In this document: positions 11,400 to 21,533 of the stretch, piece by piece
Position numbering within the stretch: the first letter of the stretch is position 1
How the letters are laid out: each line of letters begins with the position of its first letter
Origin: Thalassia testudinum
Lineage: Eukaryota; Streptophyta; Magnoliopsida; Alismatales; Hydrocharitaceae
Length of the DNA: 64,000 nucleotides
Reading direction: 5' to 3'
NCBI GenBank assembly: GCA_037157565.1
Contig: JAZHRO010000013.1
Coordinates: forward strand, 31,190,501 to 31,254,500
Program-made: the position numbers and the translations under genes
Notes under the pieces: model-generated
The model's input: only the letters and a program-made list of their open reading frames with translations
Database searches by the model: none
Told to the model about the DNA's origin: nothing

Positions 11400-12300
11400 G
11401 CCTAATTGCACCCTCCCCTCAAAGAGGCCCTCGTCAACCCATCACATGCAGATCAAACACCAAAGCATTGAGCCCTTGCACAATCGATGCCGCCGCACAA
11501 GGTAGAAAATCATCCTCCGCCACAACACAAGGTTCCTACATAACAAATGGAACAAAATAATAAAGCGGAACCAACAAAGAAGAATGGGAATAACAAGAAA
11601 TCGAAAGGGGAAAGTTGTCAAACCAAAGAGGGTCCAAATGAAACATACCCATTCCGGGTCCATAAACAGATCCGAACCCATCCTGCAAAAACCCAAAAAT
11701 CATCCGTTCCTCCAAACATGGTCCAACTAAAGTCATCTACAACCCAGCGTAGGCCACTTATTTCACCTGAAGCACCTACCTCCACGTAATGCACAACTGC
11801 CAAAAGCAAGGCTTTTAAATCCCCCGTAAATCTTGCCTCAGTCTCATCCGAAGATATCGCCATCTCCAAAATCGCTCCTCCAACCCCGCCCCTATCCAAC
11901 AAAGCTTACAAACCCAAATCTTCCATGCAATCTTCAAAGGTCCACTTGGTGGAACATATGTCTTCTTCAACACTGGTAACCTCACCAACAAGGACACCAC
12001 CTCCGAGTAAGACCTCGACCTCTCCTCATCCTCCTCACAACAAAGAAAGGAGCCACAAGGACCCCCTCGACCTAAGCACCATCTTCTCCGACACTGCTCA
12101 ATCGATCGCAAGCTCCACAATAGCGACGACGCTTCTTAAACTTGAGGAGGACAGGCAATGTTTTCACAAATGCTCAATCTCCCAAAACTCCAAAGCACCT
12201 CCTTCATCATCCTGATCAACCTCAATCAAAGTGGAATCCCATCCATGAAGACCCTCACGGGGGCCTTCACCGGAGGTCTGACATCCTGAGCCCTATCTAA
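11400..12300 (-). pseudogene. L1 copy A ORF1-like region
   Basis: Several overlapping minus-strand fragments (11442-11696, 11618-11902, 11815-12120) lie upstream of the endonuclease, where ORF1 (nucleic-acid chaperone) belongs. No zinc-knuckle survives clearly, so the assignment rests on position. Confidence 0.45.
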
Positions 12301-13079
12301 ATCAATCGGCCTCCACCTCACTGAACCACCCCTAATGGAGGTCGTAATGACACACAACCTCCAACCGAAGAGAGGAGCAGCTTACACTCATCCATGACTG
12401 TTGACAAAGGCAACACCAGAAACATTACAATTTTACCCACTCAAACATTGAATGCTTGAAAATTTTCGAGGAAGCACTTGAACTCTTTTGTTGATCTCCA
12501 CATTAGGTTGCATCAACAAATATCAATCTTCCAAACAATGGTTACCACAAGTGAATTCAAGTTACAGTATTTGCTTCTTGATGGCAACATCGGAAGACCC
12601 AAGCAATTTCCTCTTTATTCTGAATGAGTACCACCTAGGGATCTATAGAGGAGATTATGTGCATGGCTGATCCATCAATCATGCAAGTGACTGTAAATAA
12701 ATATTATTTGTTTTTGTCTCATATCGCTTGTGAAGGGAATATACTCTGTGCATGGACCCATATTTAACCTAATACCATTGTAGCCAAGTATAGAACAACC
12801 CATGATGGACACATTGCAGCATTGGTACTCAATTTGGCAGCACTCTCATAAACAATCCATGAAACTTTTTGCTGTTTCCAATGGTTCTATGATGGTCTTC
12901 ATGCATAACAACAGATTTTCTACAAAGCTAAGATAGTGCTAATTAGAGATGATCTATTTACCACCAACAAAATTTGATAGGCACCAACAAAATTTGGTAG
13001 GAAAATTCAGAGCCAGTAAATGTGAATTGGTATAAAATGTGAAAGAACAAGACATGAAGTGATCTGGAAAAAGGTCTAC
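12301..13079. other. MSH4 intron 4 sequence, no gene recognised
   Basis: This lies between the L1 and MSH4 exon 4. One minus-strand stretch (about 12770-12885) is open for some 40 codons including WIVYESAAKLSTNAAMCPSW. I do not recognise it, and it is bounded by stops. MSH4 exon 5 (family motif WIEAEKG) was looked for here and not found. Confidence 0.4.
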
Positions 13080-13192
13080 CATTTAACAGTAGCTGCAGCC
13101 GCAGCCAAGCAAAGATAATATTGCTTGTAATAGTTGTCCAGGCCCAATGCCAATGGCTCCTTGGCAGCCAAGTTCTTAACAAGCAAAGCACC
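13080..13192 (-). CDS. MSH4: MSH4 coding exon 4
   Basis: It encodes GALLVKNLAAKEPLALGLDN...AAAAATVK plus two bases of a split W codon. The acceptor is TTTTCAG before 13192 and the donor GTAGAC after 13080. The phase matches the expected K-W junction of the family. Confidence 0.92.
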
Positions 13193-14391
13193 CTGAAAAG
13201 TCTGAAATAAGAATCAAACAAGATCTAGAAGAATGAGAAGCTTCAAAAAATCCTCTGGACCTTTGTGTCATCAAAGCAACTTCGGGACATCAGGACCTGC
13301 ACAAGAGCTTGTCCACATAAACATGTCATGATTAGAGGACTAGAAAAGACAAAAAACAAAATATCACCTTCTTTGCAGATGTGCAATACTTATCTACCAG
13401 TTCTGAAACCCCAACCATACCATCTGCTGCAAGCTTGTTCGGGGGGATAACGATGACAATTGGATCATAAAAGTGGAGCAGAGTCCTCATGTTCTGATAT
13501 GAACTGCTGGTTTCAATGAATTGAGATAGATGAAGTGATGCAGACCACAAATCGAAGGCTGCAACTCCAACCTGAGCATATTGTTTACCCAAAAATCTGA
13601 TAAGAATGGCAAGAAGATATGGTCCTTTGGAACATAACCTACTATTGAAGAATACGGTGTGAGTATCATCGATATACGCTCCCTAGAGGTCTTTTAGACG
13701 TTGATTGATCAAGTAGGGCATGTGGGATTTACCTTAATCCTTTTACATATATATTCTCTGTCATTGCATAGAACAGAGGGAGAACCAAATAAAAACAGAG
13801 CATCAGAAGGCTTTTTTTTTTAAGAATCAAAAGGCATGTTTCAATTGTTCCTTGCATATAATAATCAAACAATGAAGGAGGAAACAATTTTCCGGTCCAG
13901 TAGTGAACAGACGTGGAAAATTATTATTAGACTCTAGAAGAGGGCCTAGCATCTCCAAGAAGGGGAAAAACCGTTACATTATAGATCTATCAATTTCTTG
14001 AGGCACTAGGTCCTTGCCTAGAGACAATTCATTATAAATCTATACTAATATACTAAAGTAAGATTTCAGTAGGCCACGTGTCAATCCCTCCACGCACCCC
14101 CCCACCCTCTCTCTCCCTCCGTCTGGTTTCATACCCCACAAATCCTCTCTCTTGCCTCTCAAAAATTTCAAAAAGAGAAAAAAGACAAGGCACTGCCACA
14201 TGTCGATCTCTCCCTCCAAATGTCTTTTCTATAATCCTATTTGCAGGCTCAAGATTCAAGTGCTCTATTGTTTAAGGATTCAAAGATATTATTTTGCTTT
14301 TAACTACTCTAAATAAAGGTGGTAATATTTAATTTGTAATATTAAAAAAAGGTAAAAATATCTATTTTTCTAGCACCAACATCCAAAACAT

Positions 14392-14454
<63 letters not shown>

Positions 14455-17400
14455 GAAAATCATAATTACATGCTCTCTATAGGCTCTCTTTGTTTCATTG
14501 ATAAATTAGAAACGACTTATACACAAAATGGACACTAATTAAAAACACGTTTATAATTAGTTTTAACATGTAATTATTATTCAAAGAGGGTTTTGATCGC
14601 CACACGCCTGTTTCTCATTTCATTCCCCCCTCCCCTCCTGGTTCCCACCTCCCTTGATCTCTCCTCCATCCTCTCTCCATTCCTCTCTCTCTATCTTTCT
14701 CTCTCTCACTCATACTCACGAGACAACAATAATACCCCTCCCACTCCATGCCACTCTCCCCCATTTCCCCCTCTCTCTGTCGCAACATTATTTGTTACTT
14801 ATTCCTCTATTTTATCTTTGCTTTAGCTAGGTAATTTCTAACTAGCAGTATTTAAAAAAAAAAAATCCATACATATTGTACATATTATACTATTCCAACT
14901 ATTGAAATAAAAATGACTATGTATATATTAGATGATTTAATTAATTATATTTTTTATCTTTCATCAATAATAATATTATTCCCGCCGCGAAGTGCAAGCC
15001 TTTATCTAGATAATTTCTAACTAGAAGTATTTTTTTTAATTTTCCCATATATATTGCACAAATCATATATCATTATCCTATTATTTAAGATAGACTACTA
15101 CTCCAATTATTGAAATAAAAACAACTAGCATATATTGGATTATTTAATAATATATATATATATAATAACATTATTTCCGCCGTGAAGCACGGGTCCAATT
15201 TCCTAGTATACATAGAAAATTCAATCTTTAGAAAAAGAAGTATACATGGAGAAAGAATATCTTTTTATCAAAAATGCATCTATATTCTAGCACTACGATA
15301 GTTTAGCATGCTATAAAAGGGAGTATGGTTTCAGAAATATATATATATGTACAGATCGATGTTCAATAGATCACATGGTTTGGATTTTTCCAGCCATAAC
15401 TTAACACTTCTCCATCATCCATGCCTTTTTTTCTTGTGCATGCACGCATGCGATAAGTGTTTACACATGCACAAAAAGACATGGGATGTCAAGAAATACA
15501 TGTGAAAGTAAATGTACCCATGAATTACAATTTACATTATCTAACTTAATGAGGTTGACCGTATACATGAAGAACATAACTATACCACTGACAGCGAAGG
15601 GGCAATTTGGATCTTAGGTTGATAATTCCTTTTTTTTCTCTTTTCCAAAAGGACTGATCATTTTCATTTTAAACTTGGCTGCAAGTAATTAGTAAAATGT
15701 GTTACCATACCAATAAAAGAATTGTGCCCACATGTACACATGAAGAGAAACTTACAACTATGTACAAGAACCTTAACATGTGAATATAAAAAAACATAGC
15801 CCAACCATGTTGATTTCTTAATAGAAGTTTTGATGGGATGCAGTGGCTAACCAATTTTAGTAGAACGATCCATATGGTTGCAAGGTATAGCTACATATAC
15901 ATCTCCCCATCTCTAACTCTGAATGAGAAATGACTACATAGAAGGCGAAATACCAGATGTAAAAGATGATCAAGTAGTTGTGGATGGGTCAGCAGTTACA
16001 GGGAGAACAAAAGTGGGGAATGCATTGTCCACTTGTTTCAAGGAGTTCAAATCACAGAAAAGAACATGGCGATGGAGATGGGTTGGATTTAACATTCCCA
16101 CAATCCCAGAAGATAAGAAAGGCATGCTAACAATGCCTTTTTCCTGAGGATGAGTCCTGAAAAGCAATTTGGAGCGTAAATGCAGAAGAGTCACAAGGTC
16201 CAGATGGATTTCTGCTCTTCTTCTACAAGGAGTTTTAGGGCCATCTCAAGGACGATGTCCTAGAGATGATTCAAGAATTTGCAGTTGGAAATCAGGACTT
16301 TAACGGGGTTAATAAGTTATTGTTTCTCCTCCCCAAAAAGGGATCATTAACTGGTGAAGATATTCACCCATTACATTGTCAAATGCAATCTATTTGATTA
16401 TTACCAGGGTGCTTGCCAACAAATTTCAGGGTGTTCTTCTAGATATCATCAACCTGCATTCATTCCCTAGTCAATCCATTTTTTATGGTTTCATGTTGGC
16501 ATCAAAGATTGTGGCTTTCTAGTGGAGTCGTAAATGGGCCTTCATGTGGAAAGTTGACTTCTCCAAGCCATGCAATTCAGTGTGGTGGTCTTTTATTTGG
16601 GCTTCTTTGGCCAATAGGGATTTCCTACCATATGGATTGATTGTATGAAACAATGTGTCACTATGACATTATTCTCTGTTCTTGTTAACGATAACCTTGC
16701 CAATGTTGGATTCAACCAAGGAGAGGTATTAGACAAGAATGTCCGGTAACACCTATGCTCTTGCACACTCTACTTTCTACACTTGCTCATTACATAATTG
16801 TCTTCAAATAGTGAAGCTCCTTCAGTGATACCAATTTTGCAATATATTGATAATACCGCATTCTTTATGGAGGGGTTTATTACTGGCCAGAAAGCTGAAA
16901 TAGCTTTTGGAGTTCTTCATGGGAGCATCTAGAATAGCAATCAAGTATGGCAAATGAACATCTATTCCGTTGGGAATGTAAGGACGAAGCTGATGTTTGT
17001 ATCAAGATCCTACAGACAACAAAGGTCTCCTGCCCTATCTCTTACCTTGATCTCTCATTATCTGATAGGCCTTTGTCTTTGGTGGAGTAGACACTAATAA
17101 TTGAGAGATTCGACCTTTCAAAAAAAAATAACAATAATTGAGAGATTGGAGAAACGTTGACTTGGTGGTCATCAAAGATTCTATCAAGAGGGGGACACTT
17201 GGTCCTCTTGAAATCAGGTTCTCTATGCACTACCAACCTATTTCCTCTTTTAGAGAAGCAACTACTTGATCTAAAGGTAGACTTATTTTGGACCAATATG
17301 GCACAGTTGGGAAAGGGCAAGGCTGGTGGTGTGGAAGGAGATTTGCTAAGCCGTAAATGGAGGATTGGGTGTTAGGCATCGCAAAACAATGAATGATGCT

Positions 17401-19621
17401 CTCCTTGCTAAGTAGGCAGCAAGAATAATTGGACTGGGAGAGAATTTCTGGAGCACTACTTGCATGCTTGTTATGGTTAGACCTTAAATTGAGAGAGAAG
17501 AATGATTCTGCCTAGATGTCCTTCTCCTTTTCTTTTTTTTTTACGTCAAGGAGGCTCAAACCTAGGACCTCCAGTGCTCAGGATCAATGATCCACCACTG
17601 TACCACACCCGGAGGGCTGTCCGCCATTTTGGAAGGGGGTAATGGTCCTCTACTCAAAACTGGTCACTTATTTCATACCACGACTTGGAAACATGTCTTT
17701 TGCCTTTTGGAAGGATGACTAGAATGGAAGTGGCCCTCTAAAAGATTGTTTCCCCAAGGCTTTTCACTCTGGCCAGAAATAAAGATGATGCACCTAATTC
17801 CTTTTGGAATAGGACATAAATGCAAACTTTTGCGAACCCTCTATCAGACAAAAGGGCCTTGTATCTAACACAATTACTAGATCTGATTGGAGGTTTCCAG
17901 CCAGGAGCATAGTGTGACAAATTGTGATGGAAATCTGGAAAGTTCACTGTGCATGGAGCCTATAAAAGGTTGCCGAGTGCATTGCCTCAAGTTGATGTTG
18001 ATTTTCTAAGGGGTCTACAGGCTTATCTGGGCAACAGCGTGTTCCCTGGAGGTTAAAATTTTCTGCTGCCTTTTATGAAGGAAAAGGATCATCACGGGAG
18101 GGGTGTGGCAGTCCAAATGGATACCTGATGCGGATACTATGCATGCCCTTTGTAGAACATCTCTGGAGGATATTGGTCATCTGTTCTTAGGTTGTACATT
18201 CCCCTTTCAAGTTTGGTCACACTTTAATCTTGATTGGATTGCTTGGGATGATGAACCATATTTTTGGAAAACAAGAGAGGGCGCAAATGAGACAGTTCGA
18301 GCCTATGTGTTTCCATACAAATCCTAGAGTTGATGCCACGTAAAACAACCATGAAGCAAAGTGCATTAGGCTCCCGAAATCTGTTCTGCTGGAGAGTGAT
18401 TAGATCAAAGGTGTACCACTCTTTACTGGAGCTTGAACGTATCCCCGGATCGTCAACAATCGAGAAAAGATCCTGTATAAGTTGGAACAGTCTGAACCAG
18501 ACTTTGGCAAGTTACTCTGGATTTAGGCATTCCTTTTTGCATGTAAGTGTGAAATGGATTAATAGTGTTGCTAGTATGGATGATCGGTAATTTGGCCACC
18601 TTTATTTGGCCTGTTAAGCAAGAAGACCAAATACTCATCTCCAAAGCTGCTTCACGTACCCCATAACGTGATTTAGAAATAATGTCCCAAATGCAATGCC
18701 TAGCCCGAAGAACCCGCCTGGAAAAGTGAATTAACAATGTTAAATCATCAAATCCTTGTGACTGCTTCAGGGTCGCTGGGAAGAACTGGCTACCTAACTC
18801 CCACGCAAATTCCAGTATAACTTATTAATTCTTCTTTCTTGGAAAGAACTTATTACTTGTTATCGTCCACACGCTTCTTATTCATTGATTCGATGAAATT
18901 ATTTTTCTCTAAAGAGCATTTTGATTGCAGTAGCTAATACTCGATCAATTTTCGAGTCATCTGCAGCACTGATACAGGAGAATAGCCTCCACCTCTTATC
19001 AAATTCACACGCCACACCATTTCAATCCCGGCGGTGTCTATCACATCAGCCATAGAAATCACATCTGCACATCTACCCCGTGAACAAAGACACAACGCCA
19101 TCACATACAGAATCAGAGATCCCAAACCTCCTGAAACCAGAAACGACATCCATCGTCTCACTTGTCTAAGGTGCAATCACTCATGCAAGAGCTATTGTTA
19201 AAAACTCCTATCGATAAAGCTCCCTGTTAACGCCATAACCCTTCTCATCTATTACTCCTAGAAGTTGATCTCCTTCAAATCAACACTCCTCGATCGAAGC
19301 ATCTAATGACTATAGGGCATCGAACAACGAGAAGAAACCCCATTCTCTTGCGAGGATGATCGCACGTTAACGACTTCATCTACGCAGAGATTGAGCAGGC
19401 CACTCGTCAAAACCGTCATCCGCGATCAAGATTCGATCCCGAAAACAGAGAAACCCTAGGATCGAAAAAGGCGGCCATCGCCGATTACTAGTTGAAGAGA
19501 TCGACGAGTTCGATCGATCGGATGAGAAGAATCGGCAGGCGAAGGGATGTCTCACTTCCTTCGCGCGATTCTCGATCAGGCCGATGACGACCGCCGACCT
19601 CTCGCCCCCGTCCTCATCCAT
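13080..19621 (-). CDS. MSH4: MSH4, meiotic MutS homologue (5' four exons; continues beyond window start)
   Basis: The coding parts are join(13080-13192, 13261-13296, 13368-13571, 19556-19621) on the minus strand. MSH4 pairs with MSH5 (MutS-gamma) in the nucleus to stabilise meiotic recombination intermediates and promote crossovers. About 139 N-terminal residues are present: MDEDGGERSAVVIGLIENR, then VGVAAFDLWSASLHLSQF, SSSYQNMRTLLHFYDP, PPNKLAADGMVGVSELVD, SCFDDTK, GALLVKNLAAKEPLALGLDN and AAAAATVKW, all colinear with plant MSH4. Every junction is GT-AG and in frame, with no stops. The MutS core and ATPase (Walker A) exons are not in the window and must lie left of position 1 or past the transposons. 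Intron 1 is 5,984 bp and full of transposons. Whether the gene is intact cannot be decided here. Confidence 0.92.
13261..13296 (-). CDS. MSH4: MSH4 coding exon 3 (36-bp micro-exon)
   Basis: Twelve codons, VLMSRSCFDDTK, match the family segment VVFARGCFDDTK. The acceptor is TTGTGCAG and the donor GTCCAG. The frame is 0/0 with both neighbours. Confidence 0.9.
13368..13571 (-). CDS. MSH4: MSH4 coding exon 2
   Basis: 68 codons starting VGVAAFDLWSAS after acceptor TATGCTCAG and ending CTSAKK before donor GTGATA. It is very close to plant MSH4 proteins across HLSQFIETSSSYQNMRTLL. Confidence 0.95.
14394..14451. repeat. (TA)n microsatellite, 58 bp
   Basis: A perfect alternating AT run inside the Helitron. 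Confidence 0.95.
14826..15206 (+). repeat. Tandemly duplicated Helitron 3' end
   Basis: Two ~180-200 bp units each start CTAG.TAATTTCTAACTAG and end in a GCCGCGAAG- or GCCGTGAAG-type hairpin region. The first ends with CGCCGCGAAGTGC...TTTATCTAG (about 15009) and the second with CGCCGTGAAGCACGG...TTTCCTAG (15206). Confidence 0.8.
15900..18330 (+). mobile_element. Degenerate L1-type LINE (copy B)
   Basis: This plus-strand ORF2 remnant has fingers motif GPDGFLLFFYKEF (about 16200), LLFLLPKKG (16320), a catalytic region QYIDNTAFFME (about 16840) where YADD has become YIDN, and a terminal zf-RVT piece with LEDIGHLFLGCTFPFQVW (18160-18230). It carries many stops and frameshifts. The endonuclease and poly(A) tail are not visible, so it is truncated at both ends or decayed. 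Confidence 0.75.
17530..17617 (-). mobile_element. tRNA-like SINE fragment
   Basis: On the minus strand there is a box A-like TGGTACAGTGG (17595-17605) and, 32 bases later, a box B-like GGTTTGAGCC (17553-17562). An A-rich tail follows (poly(T) on plus at 17530-17541). Spacing and order match an internal RNA polymerase III promoter of a tRNA-derived SINE. It lies inside L1 copy B. Confidence 0.5.
19556..19621 (-). CDS. MSH4: MSH4 coding exon 1 with start codon
   Basis: 22 codons, MDEDGGERSAVVIGLIENR followed by AKE, then donor GTGAGA. The acidic MxDDGGER start and GLIENRAKE are conserved in plant MSH4, which fixes the ATG at 19621. Confidence 0.93.
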
Positions 19622-19720
19622 CTTCGACCTGCTGGAGAGTGCGAGCACCGAGCAGAGTGCGAGGAGGTGCTCCTGAAGAAGAGAAGCGCAGTGCCCACGT
19701 CCGGACGTCCTTGGAGTGTA

Positions 19721-19726
19721 CTTATA
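19721..19726 (-). promoter_or_regulatory. Candidate MSH4 TATA box
   Basis: The minus strand reads ACTATAAGTA, about 100 nt upstream of the MSH4 ATG, in a locally GC-rich context. This is a plausible core promoter, inferred from position only. Confidence 0.45.
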
Positions 19727-20326
19727 GTCTGGGGAGCGGGGCGATTTATTGTACCAGGGAACCGGAGGAAAGCAGTGGCGCATGATACGCACGTGACCTC
19801 CACCGCATTTTTGTGCTTGGGAGTAAAAAAAAATCGATAACACGGGAAGAATAAATAGTCGATAAATCAATCATCTCATGTTAAACGAGTTTTGAACTCG
19901 AAATCTTTCCACTGAGATGGTATGAGCATGTTTATCGACTGAGTTACTCAGTAATTATTTGTATCTGGGATTTAAAAGCTCTCACTTTGATGAGAATTAA
20001 GCAAAAATAATAGTTAAAATTTAATATGAAAGTATTTAATTGGATAGAAAAGTAAGTGGTGGGTTTAAGTAAAATAGATATGATAGGTGAAATAATGTGT
20101 TGTAAGATGTAATGTTATTTTATTTGATTTACAAGTACGTGATAATGCTAGGAGAAAGTCGTAATATTATTTTATTTGATTTGAAAGTCCAGGGTAAATG
20201 TGATGTATAAGTAAAAGATAAATGTGATTTGTGATTAATAAAGATCAATAACGATGTGTAATTAAATGAGGGATTGGAATAAGCTTGATACTATGGCACT
20301 TAGTCACTATCATATAGGAATATCAG
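19727..20326. other. Intergenic, nothing recognised
   Basis: AT-rich upstream DNA of MSH4. It has no gene-like frame and no clear repeat structure beyond an imperfect GTAATATTATTTTATTTGATT doublet near 20110-20180. Confidence 0.5.
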
Positions 20327-21533
20327 GGATGCAAACGAGTTGAATTCAACCTGAACACAATTTGATCCAACTCGATTGAGTTATGTTGGAAATTATAATG
20401 GGTCAACCCAATAGAAAATAAATTTAGTTGGTTGAGGTTTAACTAACTCAACCTGACTCACAAACCAATACATCTTGATTTACACACGCACATATATATA
20501 TTATATGTATATAATATATAGATGTGTGTGTATGATAAACCTATTAATAGTTATTGGACGATATCTAAACAATGGTTGAGACTTTATACACTCCCACGTG
20601 ACCCACTTGAAGGTCCCGAACATGTTAAACTCTTATATCTTGCATCTCTTTCATCTCCCACAATTGTCATCTCGTGCAAGTTTCCTCACCTTTAGGCAAC
20701 ATCCTTACCTCTAAGCTCTAGGATTCAACAAGTTCCAAATCCCTCTCCTCTTCTTGATGGCGACGATGCCCTCTCCTCTCCTTGGTTCTGATGACTCCCT
20801 CTCTTAACCAGACTCTTCAAATAACCCTTACCCATTCTCCCCTCTCTCGGCACCCCACCATTCAACAATCCACCACCTAACCTGCCCTCTCTCCCTCGAG
20901 GCCTTAGCATCACCACTAATTAATTGACCACTTGTTTACATATAATTATATACTTATCATGTTCATGAATGACTATACTTATTATACTTATAAATGATTT
21001 TTTTTTAGTTTATAATTACTTGCAAAGCATGGTAAATTCATCTAATTATTTACTTTGTTAACTTTAATATTCTAAACATTTATGTTTAAATATCTATATT
21101 TATTTTACGGACTATTTTTTATCGATTATTAGTATATACCTAAACTTTTATTTACATCTATCAAGTTTGTTATAACAAATGTGCTTTTATCTTTTTTTTT
21201 TTGTTACTTTTAGATCATATATTTCTTTCTTTTTAAGTAATTTTTGTTTTTACTTTTTTTATTATTTTTTATAAAATGCAAATTATTTATTAGTATAATT
21301 GTTTTTATTAAGTATGAAAGCCATGGAAAGCATGTAAAGATAAATATAAACTTTGATTAGTCATAACCTACTAAACTTGACCTGACTCGACCTGTTTCCA
21401 GGAGTTGAGTTGGATTTGGTTCAATAGTGTAATGAGTTGAATTTGGTTGAAAAAATCCCTAACCTATAAATTGTGGGTTAAGTTTGAGTTAAATTCCAAC
21501 CCAACTCAACCCGAATGGTATGCACATCTAAAA
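20327..21533. mobile_element. hAT-like non-autonomous relic with Asn/Gln-rich-looking GTTGAGTT termini
   Basis: The left end GGGATGCAAACGAGTTGAATTC and the reverse complement of the right end (AGATGTGCATACCATTCGGG, then TTGAGTTGGGTTGG) form imperfect inverted repeats rich in GGGTTGAGTT. This style is common in plant hAT-type elements. There is no transposase, and I could not identify a convincing target duplication. Confidence 0.4.

Larger units (their letters stand above)
4306..12300 (-). mobile_element. L1-type LINE (copy A), split by an RTE LINE
   Basis: This is a degenerate L1-clade non-LTR retrotransposon on the minus strand. In order from high to low coordinates it has an ORF1-like region (about 11400-12200), AP endonuclease (10403-10870), reverse transcriptase (5632-6335), a C-terminal region and a zf-RVT cysteine-histidine motif (4540-4725). 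A run of T at about 4306-4313 on the plus strand is its poly(A) tail. A complete RTE element occupies 6959-10242. Removing it and one copy of the 18-bp duplication rejoins the L1 frame around the KLRSRLISF motif. Many stops and frameshifts show an old, dead copy. The 5' boundary is approximate. Confidence 0.85.
14039..15206 (+). mobile_element. Non-autonomous Helitron
   Basis: It starts TCTATACTAATATACTAAAG and ends ...CCAATTTCCTAG, inserted between A (14038) and T (15207), as Helitrons do. A small hairpin (CCGTG AAG CACGG) lies just before the CTAG end. There is no Rep/helicase gene. Inside are a (TA)n tract at 14394-14451, CT-rich blocks, and a duplicated 3' end region (about 14826-15006 and 15007-15206). 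Confidence 0.85.
13572..19555 (-). other. MSH4 intron 1 (5,984 bp), transposon-filled
   Basis: Donor GTGAGA (at 19555 downward) and acceptor CAG (at 13572). Contents by position: a Helitron at 14039-15206, a degenerate L1 at 15900-18330 with a tRNA-like SINE fragment at 17530-17617, and otherwise unassigned AT-rich DNA (13700-14038, 15207-15900, 18331-19555). Confidence 0.85.

Noticed and set aside
20725..20916. Minus-strand 63-codon frame rich in Gly and Arg
   Set aside because: Low complexity, inside the hAT-like relic, no family resemblance.
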